Part shown: piece by piece, positions 9,738-18,078 of the stretch
How the letters are laid out: each line of letters begins with the position of its first letter
Position numbering within the stretch: the stretch's first letter is position 1
Assembly (NCBI RefSeq): GCF_022531965.1
Contig: NZ_CP092831.1
Location: 4,039,001 to 4,103,000 of the forward strand
Origin: Paenibacillus peoriae
GTDB taxonomy: Bacteria; Bacillota; Bacilli; Paenibacillales; Paenibacillaceae
DNA length: 64,000 bases
Reading direction: 5' to 3'
Program-made: the position numbers and the translations under genes
Notes under the pieces: model-generated
Databases searched by the model: none
Told to the model about the DNA's origin: nothing
Seen by the model: the letters and a program-made list of their open reading frames with translations, nothing else

Positions 9738-10588
9738 TTCGGTATGGTAAATCCATACTTAGCCATAATATTCAGAGATTCTTGTGATTGTAGGTATGCA
9801 TAAAAGTCTTCGGCTTCTTGAATGTGCTTTGAACCTTTGATAATTCCGATTGGATACTCAACAGGTGAATAGGCTTTGGGATCCACCTCAAAGGCGATTT
9901 TTGCCTTTTGTGAAGTCAATGCATCTGTTTTATATACAAATCCGACATCAGCATTCCCAGTTTCCACATATTGCAGCACTTGTCTAACGTCTTTTGCTTG
10001 AACCAGCTTGCTCTGTAACGTGTCCCAAAGCTTCGCTTTCGTCAGCGCTTCCTGTGCGTAGTTGCCTGCAGGAACACTTTCAGGAATTCCGATCGCAACT
10101 TTCTTCACTTCTCTTTTTGTTAAATCGGTTACACTCGCAATGTCCATCGTCCCATCTGCTGGGATAACCGCGACCAATTCATTCGTCAGCCATGTTTTTT
10201 GTTTATTACTCTCTATTAACTGTTGATCTACGAGAGACTTCAAGTTTTTCTTCGAAGCGGACAGGAACAAATCCGACGGCGCTCCTTGCTCAATTTGTTT
10301 TTCCAGCGCACCAGAGCCGCCGAAGTTAAAATTCAATTTGGTGCCTGTATGGGTTGATTCGTATGAATGCTGAATTTCTTTGAGCGCATCCGTTAAACTT
10401 GCAGCTGCGGATATGGTAAGCTCAACAGTTTCAGCCTTTTTCGAAGAATCCTGGCTGGAGACCTCGTTGTTCTGGGCCGTGCTGCTACCATTTGAAGCTG
10501 ATTGTTGCCCCGCACCGCACCCTGAAAGTAATAAAATGATGGAAATAACCAAAACGAAAACAGTGCTACTTTTAATTAATTTATGCAA
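9734..10588 (-). CDS. modA: Molybdate-binding lipoprotein
   Basis: A 284-aa periplasmic-type binding protein anchored as a lipoprotein: hydrophobic signal then LLLSGC lipobox, followed by a Ser/Asn/Gln-rich linker. The mature part has the ModA signatures AAASL-T-DALKEI and NFGGSG-ALEKQIEQGAP-DLFLSA. The start is TTG 10588 with AGGAG 8 nt upstream. It follows ric by 29 nt, so ric-modA-modB is probably one transcript, linking molybdate supply to nitrate conditions. Confidence 0.92.
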   Translation of the reverse strand: MHKLIKSSTVFVLVISIILLLSGCGAGQQSASNGSSTAQNNEVSSQDSSKKAETVELTISAAASLTDALKEIQHSYESTHTGTKLNFNFGGSGALEKQIEQGAPSDLFLSASKKNLKSLVDQQLIESNKQKTWLTNELVAVIPADGTMDIASVTDLTKREVKKVAIGIPESVPAGNYAQEALTKAKLWDTLQSKLVQAKDVRQVLQYVETGNADVGFVYKTDALTSQKAKIAFEVDPKAYSPVEYPIGIIKGSKHIQEAEDFYAYLQSQESLNIMAKYGFTIPK

Positions 10589-10617
10589 TTGGTTCGGCTC
10601 CTCATGTTAGTTCATCA

Positions 10618-11337
10618 TTAATTAATGGGTTTCGCTATTAGCTGTGCCTGTTTCGTACGTTCGATCAATGTACAATTTTCAAGAAGAATATGATTGAAAA
10701 TATCTGCTTCCAGGTCTTCTAACCGCTTCAATACGAGTCGGTGCGTACCACAAGCTTCCTGCATCGGCTCAAAGCCATTTGTGATCAAGCGCATTTCCTT
10801 CAGGAATTCCACCACCGTTTGATGTTCGTTTTGCAACTTGGACAAAATTGGATTTAACTCATCTGCTCGTTCCATTGTTGATTCTTGTAAAAATGCTTCA
10901 ATCATCGGAAACACAAGGTCCTCCTCATATTGAATATGTTCCGATATTTCCTGTTTAAGCAAGGTGAACAGTTCGTTAACTCGCTTTAGATGCGGATAAC
11001 GTTCGCCATGAACCCGCGTTAGTTTGGTTACATACGGCGTTAACGCCGATAGTTCTTCCCGAAGCTTCGTATGATACTCATTTTGAATATAGGCGATTAG
11101 TTCTTTGGGTTCGAGTGAAGGAGGTTGCATTTGCTTATGCTGTGCCTGCTTTTCTTCCACTTCATGTATCTGCGTCAGCAGTTCACCAGCGTGGAGACCT
11201 TGATTGGCTGCTGCTTCACGGAGCGATATTTTCCCTCCACAGCAGAAATCAATCCTCAGTTTGCGGAACAGATCTCCCGTTTTGGGTACTGCTTTCACAA
11301 TGTCCGCCACCCATGTTTCTTCCGTTAACTGGCTCAT
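10618..11337 (-). CDS. Iron-sulfur cluster repair di-iron protein (Ric/ScdA/YtfE)
   Basis: A 239-aa protein with the N-terminal ScdA_N (DUF542) segment, including the KLRIDFCCGG motif with Cys32-Cys33. A C-terminal hemerythrin-like domain follows, with spaced His and Glu (EHIQYEEDLVFP, NEHQTVVEFL and a final HILLENC). The family repairs Fe-S clusters damaged by NO or oxidants. ATG 11337 is preceded by GGAGG at 8 nt; the in-frame ATG at 11352 overlaps that site. A candidate NreC-type element lies 64 nt upstream. It is the first gene of a ric-modAB unit. Confidence 0.9.
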   Translation of the reverse strand: MSQLTEETWVADIVKAVPKTGDLFRKLRIDFCCGGKISLREAAANQGLHAGELLTQIHEVEEKQAQHKQMQPPSLEPKELIAYIQNEYHTKLREELSALTPYVTKLTRVHGERYPHLKRVNELFTLLKQEISEHIQYEEDLVFPMIEAFLQESTMERADELNPILSKLQNEHQTVVEFLKEMRLITNGFEPMQEACGTHRLVLKRLEDLEADIFNHILLENCTLIERTKQAQLIAKPIN

Positions 11338-11400
11338 CTTCCATTCCTCCATCTTACTTCGATTTTATACTTAACTTTCATTCTACGTCTCCCTTAAAGC

Positions 11401-11423
11401 TGAACCAATCAGGGGGTTCCCTC
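11401..11423 (-). promoter_or_regulatory. Candidate NreC-type operator upstream of ric
   Basis: The first 22 bases differ from the element upstream of ywiC at only two positions. It holds two overlapping dyads: GAACC...GGTTC, and the core AGGGG-GT-TCCCT. It lies 64 nt before the ric start, a usual activator distance. The regulator assignment is inferred. Confidence 0.55.
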
Positions 11424-11446
11424 TTTCATTCGTGGAAAGAGCCTGA

Positions 11447-12868
11447 TTATAAAAAATCAGAAAGCAACTGTTCAGCCGCTTCTTTCCCTTGAGCGATGCA
11501 ATCTGGAATTCCAACGCCCCCATAGCCGGCACCACATAGAAAAACACCCGGTAAATCCTGTGCGAAGTCCTGTCTGATCTTCGCCATATGCTCTTTGTGT
11601 CCAATCGGATATTGCGGCATTGATCGATCACACCTACTGACTTCGGTGAATTCCGGTTCCGCTTCCAGGCCCATTAAATCTTTCAAATCTTTACGCGCGG
11701 CATCCACAAGTTGATCGTCTGTCATCTGAATCCACTCCTGTGCACCTGCATGTCCAATGTAGGTCCGTAAAAGCGTATATCCTTCAGGAGCAGTATGGCT
11801 CCACTTCGTCGAAGACCAAGTACATGCCGTAATCTTTTTGCCTTCTTTGCGGGGTACTAAAAATCCCGTTCCCTCAAAATTAAGATTAAGATCTGTGTTT
11901 TTATAAGCAAGAGCAATATTGGCTACGGAAACATAGTGAATCTTGTGTAACCAGCTAGCGCTTGCAACGCCGGAGAATAATGTAGCCGCTTCAAAAGCTG
12001 GAACAGCGCAAATCACCGCATCCGCATCTATTTTTTGCCCATGTTCTAAAATGACCTGATAACCGCTTTCTTTCCTTACTTCAACTACACCTTGCCCCAT
12101 AACAAAACGTACGGTATCCAGCCTTTCCTTTAGCCGCTCCACGATCGAAGATAATCCTAGCCGATAAGAAAGAAACATACTTTTCTTAGCGATATCCGGC
12201 AGGTTGTCTTGTACTGCTGGCTTTCTCCCCGCCCCTTTAGACATACCCTTAATCAGACTTCCATGCTTTTGTTCCATTAGTTTAAATTGAGGGAAGGTTG
12301 ACATGAGGCTCAGGGAATGTGTATCCCCAGCGTAAATTCCAGACAGCAGAGGTTCCGTAATCTGGTCCAGAACTTCTTTGCCGAGACGCCGTTTGATAAA
12401 ATCACCTAGAGATTCGTCTGCATCACCTTTCTTTGCCGGAATGATTAAATCCAGGGCTGCCCGTGCTTTTCCCAGCGGAGAAATAAGTCCTGTCCGAATG
12501 AAGGGAGTGAGCTTTGTTGGAATGCCCAGAATGAAGCCCATCGGCATCGTATGAAGTTTGCCCTTATGCAAAATGCTAGCAGATTTGGCTTTCGGGTTTG
12601 TCGATACCAGATCTGCTTCCAGCCCCAACTCCATAGTCAAATCCAATATTGCCGTCTTTCTGGCCAAGAAAGCATCCGGTCCTTTTTCGATCATAAAATC
12701 GTTTTGGCGAACGGTTTGCAGCTTTCCTCCTAGACGTTCACTTTTCTCCACCAGTGTAATCTCCACTTCAAGTTGCCGATCCTCAGCCAGCTTTTTCACA
12801 TAAAAGGCAGCACTTAAACCGCTTATTCCTCCACCGAGAATAACGACTTTTTTAGAACTTTTCTTCAT
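11447..12868 (-). CDS. hemY: Coproporphyrinogen/protoporphyrinogen oxidase, HemY/CgoX type
   Basis: A 473-aa FAD-dependent amine-oxidase-fold enzyme. The dinucleotide-binding GGGISGLSAAFYV is at the N-terminus, and the C-terminal G-x-G-Y-G-G-V-G-I-P-D-C motif closes the FAD site. It makes the porphyrin in haem synthesis; in Gram-positives the family oxidises coproporphyrinogen III. ATG 12868 was chosen because the preceding in-frame codons belong to the end of the radical SAM gene, which it overlaps by 17 nt. Haem supply fits the cytochrome b subunit NarI encoded in the same block. Confidence 0.85.
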   Translation of the reverse strand: MKKSSKKVVILGGGISGLSAAFYVKKLAEDRQLEVEITLVEKSERLGGKLQTVRQNDFMIEKGPDAFLARKTAILDLTMELGLEADLVSTNPKAKSASILHKGKLHTMPMGFILGIPTKLTPFIRTGLISPLGKARAALDLIIPAKKGDADESLGDFIKRRLGKEVLDQITEPLLSGIYAGDTHSLSLMSTFPQFKLMEQKHGSLIKGMSKGAGRKPAVQDNLPDIAKKSMFLSYRLGLSSIVERLKERLDTVRFVMGQGVVEVRKESGYQVILEHGQKIDADAVICAVPAFEAATLFSGVASASWLHKIHYVSVANIALAYKNTDLNLNFEGTGFLVPRKEGKKITACTWSSTKWSHTAPEGYTLLRTYIGHAGAQEWIQMTDDQLVDAARKDLKDLMGLEAEPEFTEVSRCDRSMPQYPIGHKEHMAKIRQDFAQDLPGVFLCGAGYGGVGIPDCIAQGKEAAEQLLSDFL

Positions 12869-13967
12869 GAAAACACTTTTCCTCTCCAACCCCGGGTATA
12901 TAAGCGCAATAAGGGTCACTCTCCAAATAGTCTCCTGTTATTGCAAAAGCCCTTGCTCTGGAGCCCCCACAGACAGCCTTGAATTCACAGACTCCACATT
13001 TACCTTTAAGTAGGGACTTATCTCTAAGATTCATCATGATCGGAGAGTTGCGATAAATATCTGCCAAGCTATCCTTTCGTACATTCCCGCACATAAGAGG
13101 CAGGAAACCACTCGGGTATACTTCGCCGATATGACTAATAAAAACAAATCCATCTCCGTCATTTACGCCTTTAGGAGCACGTCCTAAAACATCTGCCCTC
13201 TTTTGTCCGTCTGCTACACTGTTCTCACCTGCGCTGTGCTTTTGCTGCAGCACGACCCTCCGGTAGTGAGGAGCTTCTGTAGCCTTCACTCCGTACGGCA
13301 TCTGTTGCTGTATTTGATACAACCATTTCATTACGGCTTCATGCTCATCAGGAGTAATCATATCTTTCTCCATGCCACGTCCAGTTGGAACAAGGAAAAA
13401 TAAACTCCATAACACGGCCTGCATTTCCTTTACTCTTTCTGCAATTTGCTCCAGATCATGAAGATTGTACCGGGATACCGTAGTGTTCACTTGAATAGGG
13501 ATGTTCAGTTCCTTTAAATAACCAATTCCTCGCATGGTCGTATCGTAAGAACCCGCTGTACCCCGAAAATGATCGTGAATCTCGGCACATGAACCGTCCA
13601 GACTAAATGCCCACCGCGATAATCCAACTTGCTTTGCTTTTTCTACCGCTGTTCGTGTCACTTTAGGAGTGGCACTGGGGGTCATTGAAACCGACAGATT
13701 TTTCTCTTCAATTGCATATTGAGCCAGTTCAAACAGATCAGGACGCATTAAAGGATCTCCGCCTGTCAATACAAGCAACGGATGATTCATTTCAGCGATT
13801 TGATCTATTAGCTTCTTACCTTCTTCTAGTGTCAGTTGGCGAGGATCAGGTTTGTACTGAGCTTCCGCTCTACAGTGAAGGCACTTTAAAGCACAAGCTC
13901 GTGTAACCTCCCAGATGACTATAAACGGGTCAGTATGATAATCACGCGGCGTTTTTAAAGATATCAT
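12852..13967 (-). CDS. Radical SAM/SPASM protein (TIGR04053-like)
   Basis: A 371-aa radical SAM enzyme. The CALKCLHC motif (CxxxCxxC) near residue 25 binds the catalytic [4Fe-4S] cluster, GGDPL contacts S-adenosylmethionine, and a C-terminal SPASM-type Cys set (C-G-N, C-GVC-EFKAVC-GG) holds an auxiliary cluster. Related proteins act in haem d1 or alternative haem synthesis and in peptide modification. Overlap with hemY suggests a haem-related role, but the substrate is unknown. The start at 13967 has AAAGGAG upstream. Confidence 0.8.
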   Translation of the reverse strand: MISLKTPRDYHTDPFIVIWEVTRACALKCLHCRAEAQYKPDPRQLTLEEGKKLIDQIAEMNHPLLVLTGGDPLMRPDLFELAQYAIEEKNLSVSMTPSATPKVTRTAVEKAKQVGLSRWAFSLDGSCAEIHDHFRGTAGSYDTTMRGIGYLKELNIPIQVNTTVSRYNLHDLEQIAERVKEMQAVLWSLFFLVPTGRGMEKDMITPDEHEAVMKWLYQIQQQMPYGVKATEAPHYRRVVLQQKHSAGENSVADGQKRADVLGRAPKGVNDGDGFVFISHIGEVYPSGFLPLMCGNVRKDSLADIYRNSPIMMNLRDKSLLKGKCGVCEFKAVCGGSRARAFAITGDYLESDPYCAYIPGVGEEKCFHEEKF

Positions 13968-13981
13968 TGATGTCTCTCCTT

Positions 13982-14770
13982 TTAGAAATATAAAAACAAC
14001 ACAAAAACATAGAGCATCATTGAAAATCCAATTTCCGCCATGCCAACTTGTTTTGCCTTTAATCCGAGTTTAGGAAGCCATATGGCTCTTATCAAAAAAA
14101 TTAAAAAAGGAACAAACAGAAATAACTTTAACCAAATGGCAAACAACAAAATCACCACATGATAGATAACGGAAGCATAATGGTAACGTATATTTTTTCT
14201 TTCACGAATGATCGTTTTGACATACAAAGCAGTTCCGATAAAGTAAAGCACCAAAAGCAAGAATAGCTCTGTTGCTACCCTCCAATCCTCTCCTCCCCCC
14301 ATATAAATAACGGGATATATAAAAGAACAAAAGAGTAGAATTGCAACAATGTCATTGAGTAAAGCACGTTCATTTTTCGTTCTCGCAAAATAAATATTAG
14401 CCATAAAAAAGAGCAATAAAAGAACTCCATACCAGATCAAGGCAGGCTCAAACCATATCAGTGAAATTAACAAAGGAAGTAATATCACTCCGTATACAAC
14501 GGCGGGTTTGCGGTATCTTTCACTGCTGCCTGTTTTGATCCATTGGAGGACAGGAAAACTGAATAAGTAGATAAAAAACCAGCACACAAATAGGGGTATA
14601 TGAATGAGATCCCCTCGAGAAGCAGCTAAACCGAATAAAAATGGAAGAATGAGCATAGCCCAGGCTCCATGTTGATTGGGTATGTATCTGCTCATCCCCC
14701 TCAAACCCTTGATCCTTTTTTCACAATCTTTTTTATGTCTGTTATTTCGGTTAATCGATTCATCATCCAT
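13982..14770 (-). CDS. ywiC: YwiC-like multi-spanning membrane protein
   Basis: A hydrophobic protein of up to 262 aa with about eight membrane segments. The PNQHGAWAMLILPF signature near the N-terminus is characteristic of YwiC, whose gene in B. subtilis lies between fnr and narGHJI. Its biochemical function is unknown. The start is ambiguous: 14770 gives a basic N-terminal tail, while ATG 14695 begins just before the conserved motif and may be the true one. It ends 14 nt before the radical SAM gene, so ywiC-radical SAM-hemY is a likely operon. A candidate NreC-type element lies upstream. Confidence 0.75.
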   Translation of the reverse strand: MDDESINRNNRHKKDCEKRIKGLRGMSRYIPNQHGAWAMLILPFLFGLAASRGDLIHIPLFVCWFFIYLFSFPVLQWIKTGSSERYRKPAVVYGVILLPLLISLIWFEPALIWYGVLLLLFFMANIYFARTKNERALLNDIVAILLFCSFIYPVIYMGGGEDWRVATELFLLLVLYFIGTALYVKTIIRERKNIRYHYASVIYHVVILLFAIWLKLFLFVPFLIFLIRAIWLPKLGLKAKQVGMAEIGFSMMLYVFVLFLYF

Positions 14771-14823
14771 TCCCCCAAGATTGAGTTTTATCTTCTAACT
14801 TCATTCTAAGTATTATATGAAAT

Positions 14824-14846
14824 TGAACCAATTAGGGAGTTCCCTT
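14824..14846 (-). promoter_or_regulatory. Candidate NreC-type operator upstream of ywiC
   Basis: It contains the palindromic core AGGGA-GT-TCCCT (14834-14845) and is 20/22 identical to the element upstream of ric. It is also about 95 nt upstream of the divergent hemerythrin gene at 14940 and could serve both directions. Confidence 0.55.
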
Positions 14847-14939
14847 TTCCTTAGAGGGGAAAATCCTAACCGGAAAAATAACGCTATTTTCTTATGCTAT
14901 ACTGTACTAAAAAAGGGAACAAAGAAAGGATGAACTGTT

Positions 14940-15362
14940 ATGGGAGGACCTTCTTTACGTCAACTGCATGCTCATCATGCCATTCATCAAGGCGGGCTAT
15001 CTGGCGCTCTAGATAAGACGAGAGAAGTAGAGGAATTACTCGAAGCAAAAGAATTCCAGGTGGCGCGCCAGGCTGCCGACCACTTGATCGAATATTGGGA
15101 AACCCGCATTCTCAGCCATGCTGATGCAGAAGAGGAAGGATTCTATCAGGAGATGGTCGAGAAAAAACCAGAACTGCAGGAGGCTGTCGTCAAACTTACA
15201 CGAGATCATGATTTGCTCCGAATCATTGTAAAAGAGCTCAAAGCCGGGATCCGTGAAGAAGGGCTTACGCCTGAAGTTCTTCAACAGTTCCACGCGCTTC
15301 TGGTTGTCAATGCCATTCATAGTCGGGAAGAAGAACGTTTATTGTTTGAGCAACCGTCATAA
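14940..15362 (+). CDS. Hemerythrin-like HHE domain protein
   Basis: A 140-aa helical protein with His and Glu spaced as in HHE di-iron domains: LHAHHAIHQ at the N-terminus, HLIEYWETRILSHADAEEEGFY, DHDLLR, then HSREEERLLF. It probably binds oxygen or NO at a di-iron site in the cytoplasm. It starts at ATG 14940 behind AAAGGA, and an extended -10 (TGCTATACT) lies about 40 nt upstream. It is divergent from ywiC. The role in nitrosative stress is inferred from neighbours. Confidence 0.8.
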   Translation: MGGPSLRQLHAHHAIHQGGLSGALDKTREVEELLEAKEFQVARQAADHLIEYWETRILSHADAEEEGFYQEMVEKKPELQEAVVKLTRDHDLLRIIVKELKAGIREEGLTPEVLQQFHALLVVNAIHSREEERLLFEQPS

Positions 15363-15391
15363 TCAAGATGTGGCATGACGATTCACATTCT

Positions 15392-16189
15392 CTATAAAAA
15401 CGTACCAAAGAAATAGTCCAACGCCTCTTGTGAGTATCCGTCATCTCCTTGCCAGGCTGCTACGGAATAAAAATCATGATTGCCGTGCTGTCGTTTACGA
15501 GGCGTGTCCTGTGGGACCAGCAGTCCGGCATATCCCCACACCTCCATGACAACATCACGCTCGTTTTTGCTGGATGGAAACACATCCTTCCAGCGCTTTT
15601 CCAATTGACGTGCACTGCTTTGAGCATCACAGTTCTGAACAGCTTCGAGCATGTTATGGAGTATAGCTAGATCCTCATCGGAAACCTGAACATCCTCTTC
15701 TTGACTGAACAATTCAAGGTCCATCCAGCAATACAGAAGGTAGTTCAGACGAATACCGCCCCATTTGATTCGTTCAAAATTTAGTACATTCAAATCTTTA
15801 TTGACGTATTCCTTATCGGACATCATTTTATTAAAATTACAATCCCCACAGCTACTGTAATTGGGCAGGACGACAGGCCGCTCCCCATAGGTGTGCAAAG
15901 GAAGCCCTGCGGTTAATGCCCAGCTCGATAAGGCGCTTCGTAAATGAACCTTTTTCGTGGAAAGACTATGCAAAAATGCTGCTGCCACTCGTTCTTTTGT
16001 AGCCTTTTGCTGGTGCAGCTCATGCAGCCTGTTTATAATCTCGTTATGTGTAATGGTGATCGGATCGAACATCAAGCCCTTACTTTTGGCATATTCAAAA
16101 TCCTCACCCGAAAAAGATCCCCGCTCCTGCTTCCAGCCGCTAGAGGACCAGAATGTGTTCATCAGTATTTTTTTCGCCTTTTTATCCAC
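15392..16189 (-). CDS. Uncharacterised 265-aa protein
   Basis: I do not recognise a family. The protein is soluble and rich in charged and aromatic residues, with a CGDCNFNK segment near residue 114 that could bind metal. It has no signal peptide or membrane segment. It is the last of five co-directional accessory genes (19005 to 15392) that face a candidate type VII effector unit. An immunity or accessory role is possible but unproven. Confidence 0.6.
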   Translation of the reverse strand: MDKKAKKILMNTFWSSSGWKQERGSFSGEDFEYAKSKGLMFDPITITHNEIINRLHELHQQKATKERVAAAFLHSLSTKKVHLRSALSSWALTAGLPLHTYGERPVVLPNYSSCGDCNFNKMMSDKEYVNKDLNVLNFERIKWGGIRLNYLLYCWMDLELFSQEEDVQVSDEDLAILHNMLEAVQNCDAQSSARQLEKRWKDVFPSSKNERDVVMEVWGYAGLLVPQDTPRKRQHGNHDFYSVAAWQGDDGYSQEALDYFFGTFL

Positions 16190-16254
16190 AACATATCTCC
16201 CTTACTCATCCAACACCCTCACCTCCAGCACAAAGCGCAGGGTTGTCGTGTATT

Positions 16255-16734
16255 TTATGTAAGATCACTATTCATTTTATACTTAAAGGCAATGGCCGTA
16301 TTTCCCGACCGGGGGTCAAAATAAGAAGAGATTTTCCCCCAGTTCAGTTTATATTCCATATAGGGGTAAGGCTTTGTTTGACGATAGCTTGGCTTTACGG
16401 ACAAATGTTGCTGTAACAAACGATCATGCTCCCTTTGCCGCTTTCTCTCCCCTTCTTCAGACCAATTATCCCACGAAGTTGGAAATTCATTGCCCTGGAG
16501 CGAAATCTCCGCGACAACTAGGCTTGTATCCTTAAAGCATACAGACACAAAAAAATGCCGACGCAGCAAAGAAACCTGATCGAAATGATACCAGATATAC
16601 TCATTTCCTAGCTTTCTTACAGAATGAAAATATTTAGAATACCAATCGGCCTCTAACAACTGATCTTCCGTTAAATATGAGTAAATCGCACGCTCACCAT
16701 CGACCTGAATGATTCCCGATTCCCAGTCATTCAT
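16255..16734 (-). CDS. Uncharacterised 159-aa protein
   Basis: A soluble protein with no family I can name. It is rich in Trp, Tyr and Phe, with a strongly charged central stretch (EEGERKRQREHDR). ATG 16734 was chosen because GAAGGAG lies 8 nt upstream; a GTG three codons earlier overlaps that site. It lies between two other orphan genes on the same strand. Confidence 0.6.
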   Translation of the reverse strand: MNDWESGIIQVDGERAIYSYLTEDQLLEADWYSKYFHSVRKLGNEYIWYHFDQVSLLRRHFFVSVCFKDTSLVVAEISLQGNEFPTSWDNWSEEGERKRQREHDRLLQQHLSVKPSYRQTKPYPYMEYKLNWGKISSYFDPRSGNTAIAFKYKMNSDLT

Positions 16735-16786
16735 TGCTGCCACTCCTTCAGCTATTATGCCAATCTCCTACAGTTGCTCTCTGCCC

Positions 16787-17257
16787 TTATTTGTCCACAT
16801 GATTGAAAATGGCCTGCCAGGCCCGATCTAGCACCCTCGTATGTAATTGTTTGGCATAAACAGTTCTAACGATGGCGAGAACGATCACACCCACGAATAC
16901 AACACTGAGCAAAGTAATAGAGGGAACCCAATAGTCAAACATGGCATTCGCCAGCACTTGCAGCAAATGTCGTTCGGGTTGTAAATATTCCATTGCTGCA
17001 ACGATGCCTGCTGCCAGCAATATGATCACTGATATAATCATAAGCATTGCATTGATTACTTTGTATTTGGCAAGCCCTCGCTGAAAAACGCGAGTTCCCG
17101 CATATTGCTCCAGCACGATGATCTGCTTGTGAAAATCATGTTCTACCTGCTCTACAGGCAGATCGTGCTCCTGAATAAATGCATGAGCTTTCTTCAGTTC
17201 GGATTGAATAAATAAACTACTCTGGATAGCAGATCCCAGCTGACCTAAAACATTCAT
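16787..17257 (-). CDS. Two-TM membrane protein of unknown function
   Basis: 156 aa with a soluble helical N-terminal third and two strongly hydrophobic segments around residues 70-90 and 110-130. This topology is common for small membrane-embedded immunity or accessory proteins. GGAG precedes the ATG by 9 nt. No family is recognised; location in the accessory cluster is the only functional hint. Confidence 0.6.
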   Translation of the reverse strand: MNVLGQLGSAIQSSLFIQSELKKAHAFIQEHDLPVEQVEHDFHKQIIVLEQYAGTRVFQRGLAKYKVINAMLMIISVIILLAAGIVAAMEYLQPERHLLQVLANAMFDYWVPSITLLSVVFVGVIVLAIVRTVYAKQLHTRVLDRAWQAIFNHVDK

Positions 17258-17356
17258 ATCTTTTCACTCCACTTCAATAGTATCTAACTTACGAGTATAT
17301 AGGGTTGCCATGCTCTACAAAACGATCGGTTCCAGACTGCTCTCTAAATGAGCCTA

Positions 17357-18058
17357 TTAGTAAAAATCAAAGTAACCCCGCCAGACTCCGTCATTCTGAT
17401 GCTTGGCAAAATAAAAGCTGCCTCCATCCACAATATTCAATTGGGCTTTGGCATCCGAAGCAATCTGAAATACAAATTCATAGCCCTCGCCAAAGTCAAT
17501 GCCCGATTGAATAAAGCTGGGATAGCCACCGATTTTGTGAACCGCATATATTTCCTCTACGATGTCCTCAAAATAGTCGGGTTCCTCCTCGTCCATTTGG
17601 TTAAGGGCATCGCCGTATTCCTCAGGGATGTCATCACCGTCCCAGACCGGATAATCATTCTCTTTGAGTTCAGGGAACAGCGGAAATGCTTTGATTTGCA
17701 TAAATGACGGACCAAAATCTTTTTCGACCAAATCCTCTACCGACGTATACTCACGAATACACATATACCCTTCCATGTCCTCATGATCCAGTACATCGGG
17801 AGACAGGAAGACTGTCAACAGCTTGATGCTACGCATAGCTTCAGGGACAAAGGGCAAGGCCGGCAAATACAATTGCACGATCGGAGCCATAGCATTCCCC
17901 TGTACATCAATGGGTCGTTCCTCCGTTGGCAAAGCCACTGTAACTCTACCAATCCAGCTTTGTTCAAGGGAATCCGACGGTCTACGACCCCCTGTATGAA
18001 AAATAGTAGCTTTACGTTTTAGAATCGTTCTTAGCTTTTCAATAGCGTTGCTGGACAA
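17357..18058 (-). CDS. YwqG-like DUF1963 protein
   Basis: A protein of about 233 aa that resembles DUF1963/YwqG: an early G-x-R-P-S segment, a K-I-G-G-Y-P-S-F-I-Q motif and a final F-V-F-Q-I...D-G-G-S-F-Y-F pattern. I chose TTG 18058 because AAGGAG is 8 nt upstream; GTG 18067 would overlap it. DUF1963 proteins often accompany polymorphic toxins and SMI1/KNR4-type immunity genes, which fits the neighbours, but the activity is unknown. Confidence 0.65.
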   Translation of the reverse strand: MSSNAIEKLRTILKRKATIFHTGGRRPSDSLEQSWIGRVTVALPTEERPIDVQGNAMAPIVQLYLPALPFVPEAMRSIKLLTVFLSPDVLDHEDMEGYMCIREYTSVEDLVEKDFGPSFMQIKAFPLFPELKENDYPVWDGDDIPEEYGDALNQMDEEEPDYFEDIVEEIYAVHKIGGYPSFIQSGIDFGEGYEFVFQIASDAKAQLNIVDGGSFYFAKHQNDGVWRGYFDFY

Positions 18059-18078
18059 CGAAATCACTCCTTTCTAAT

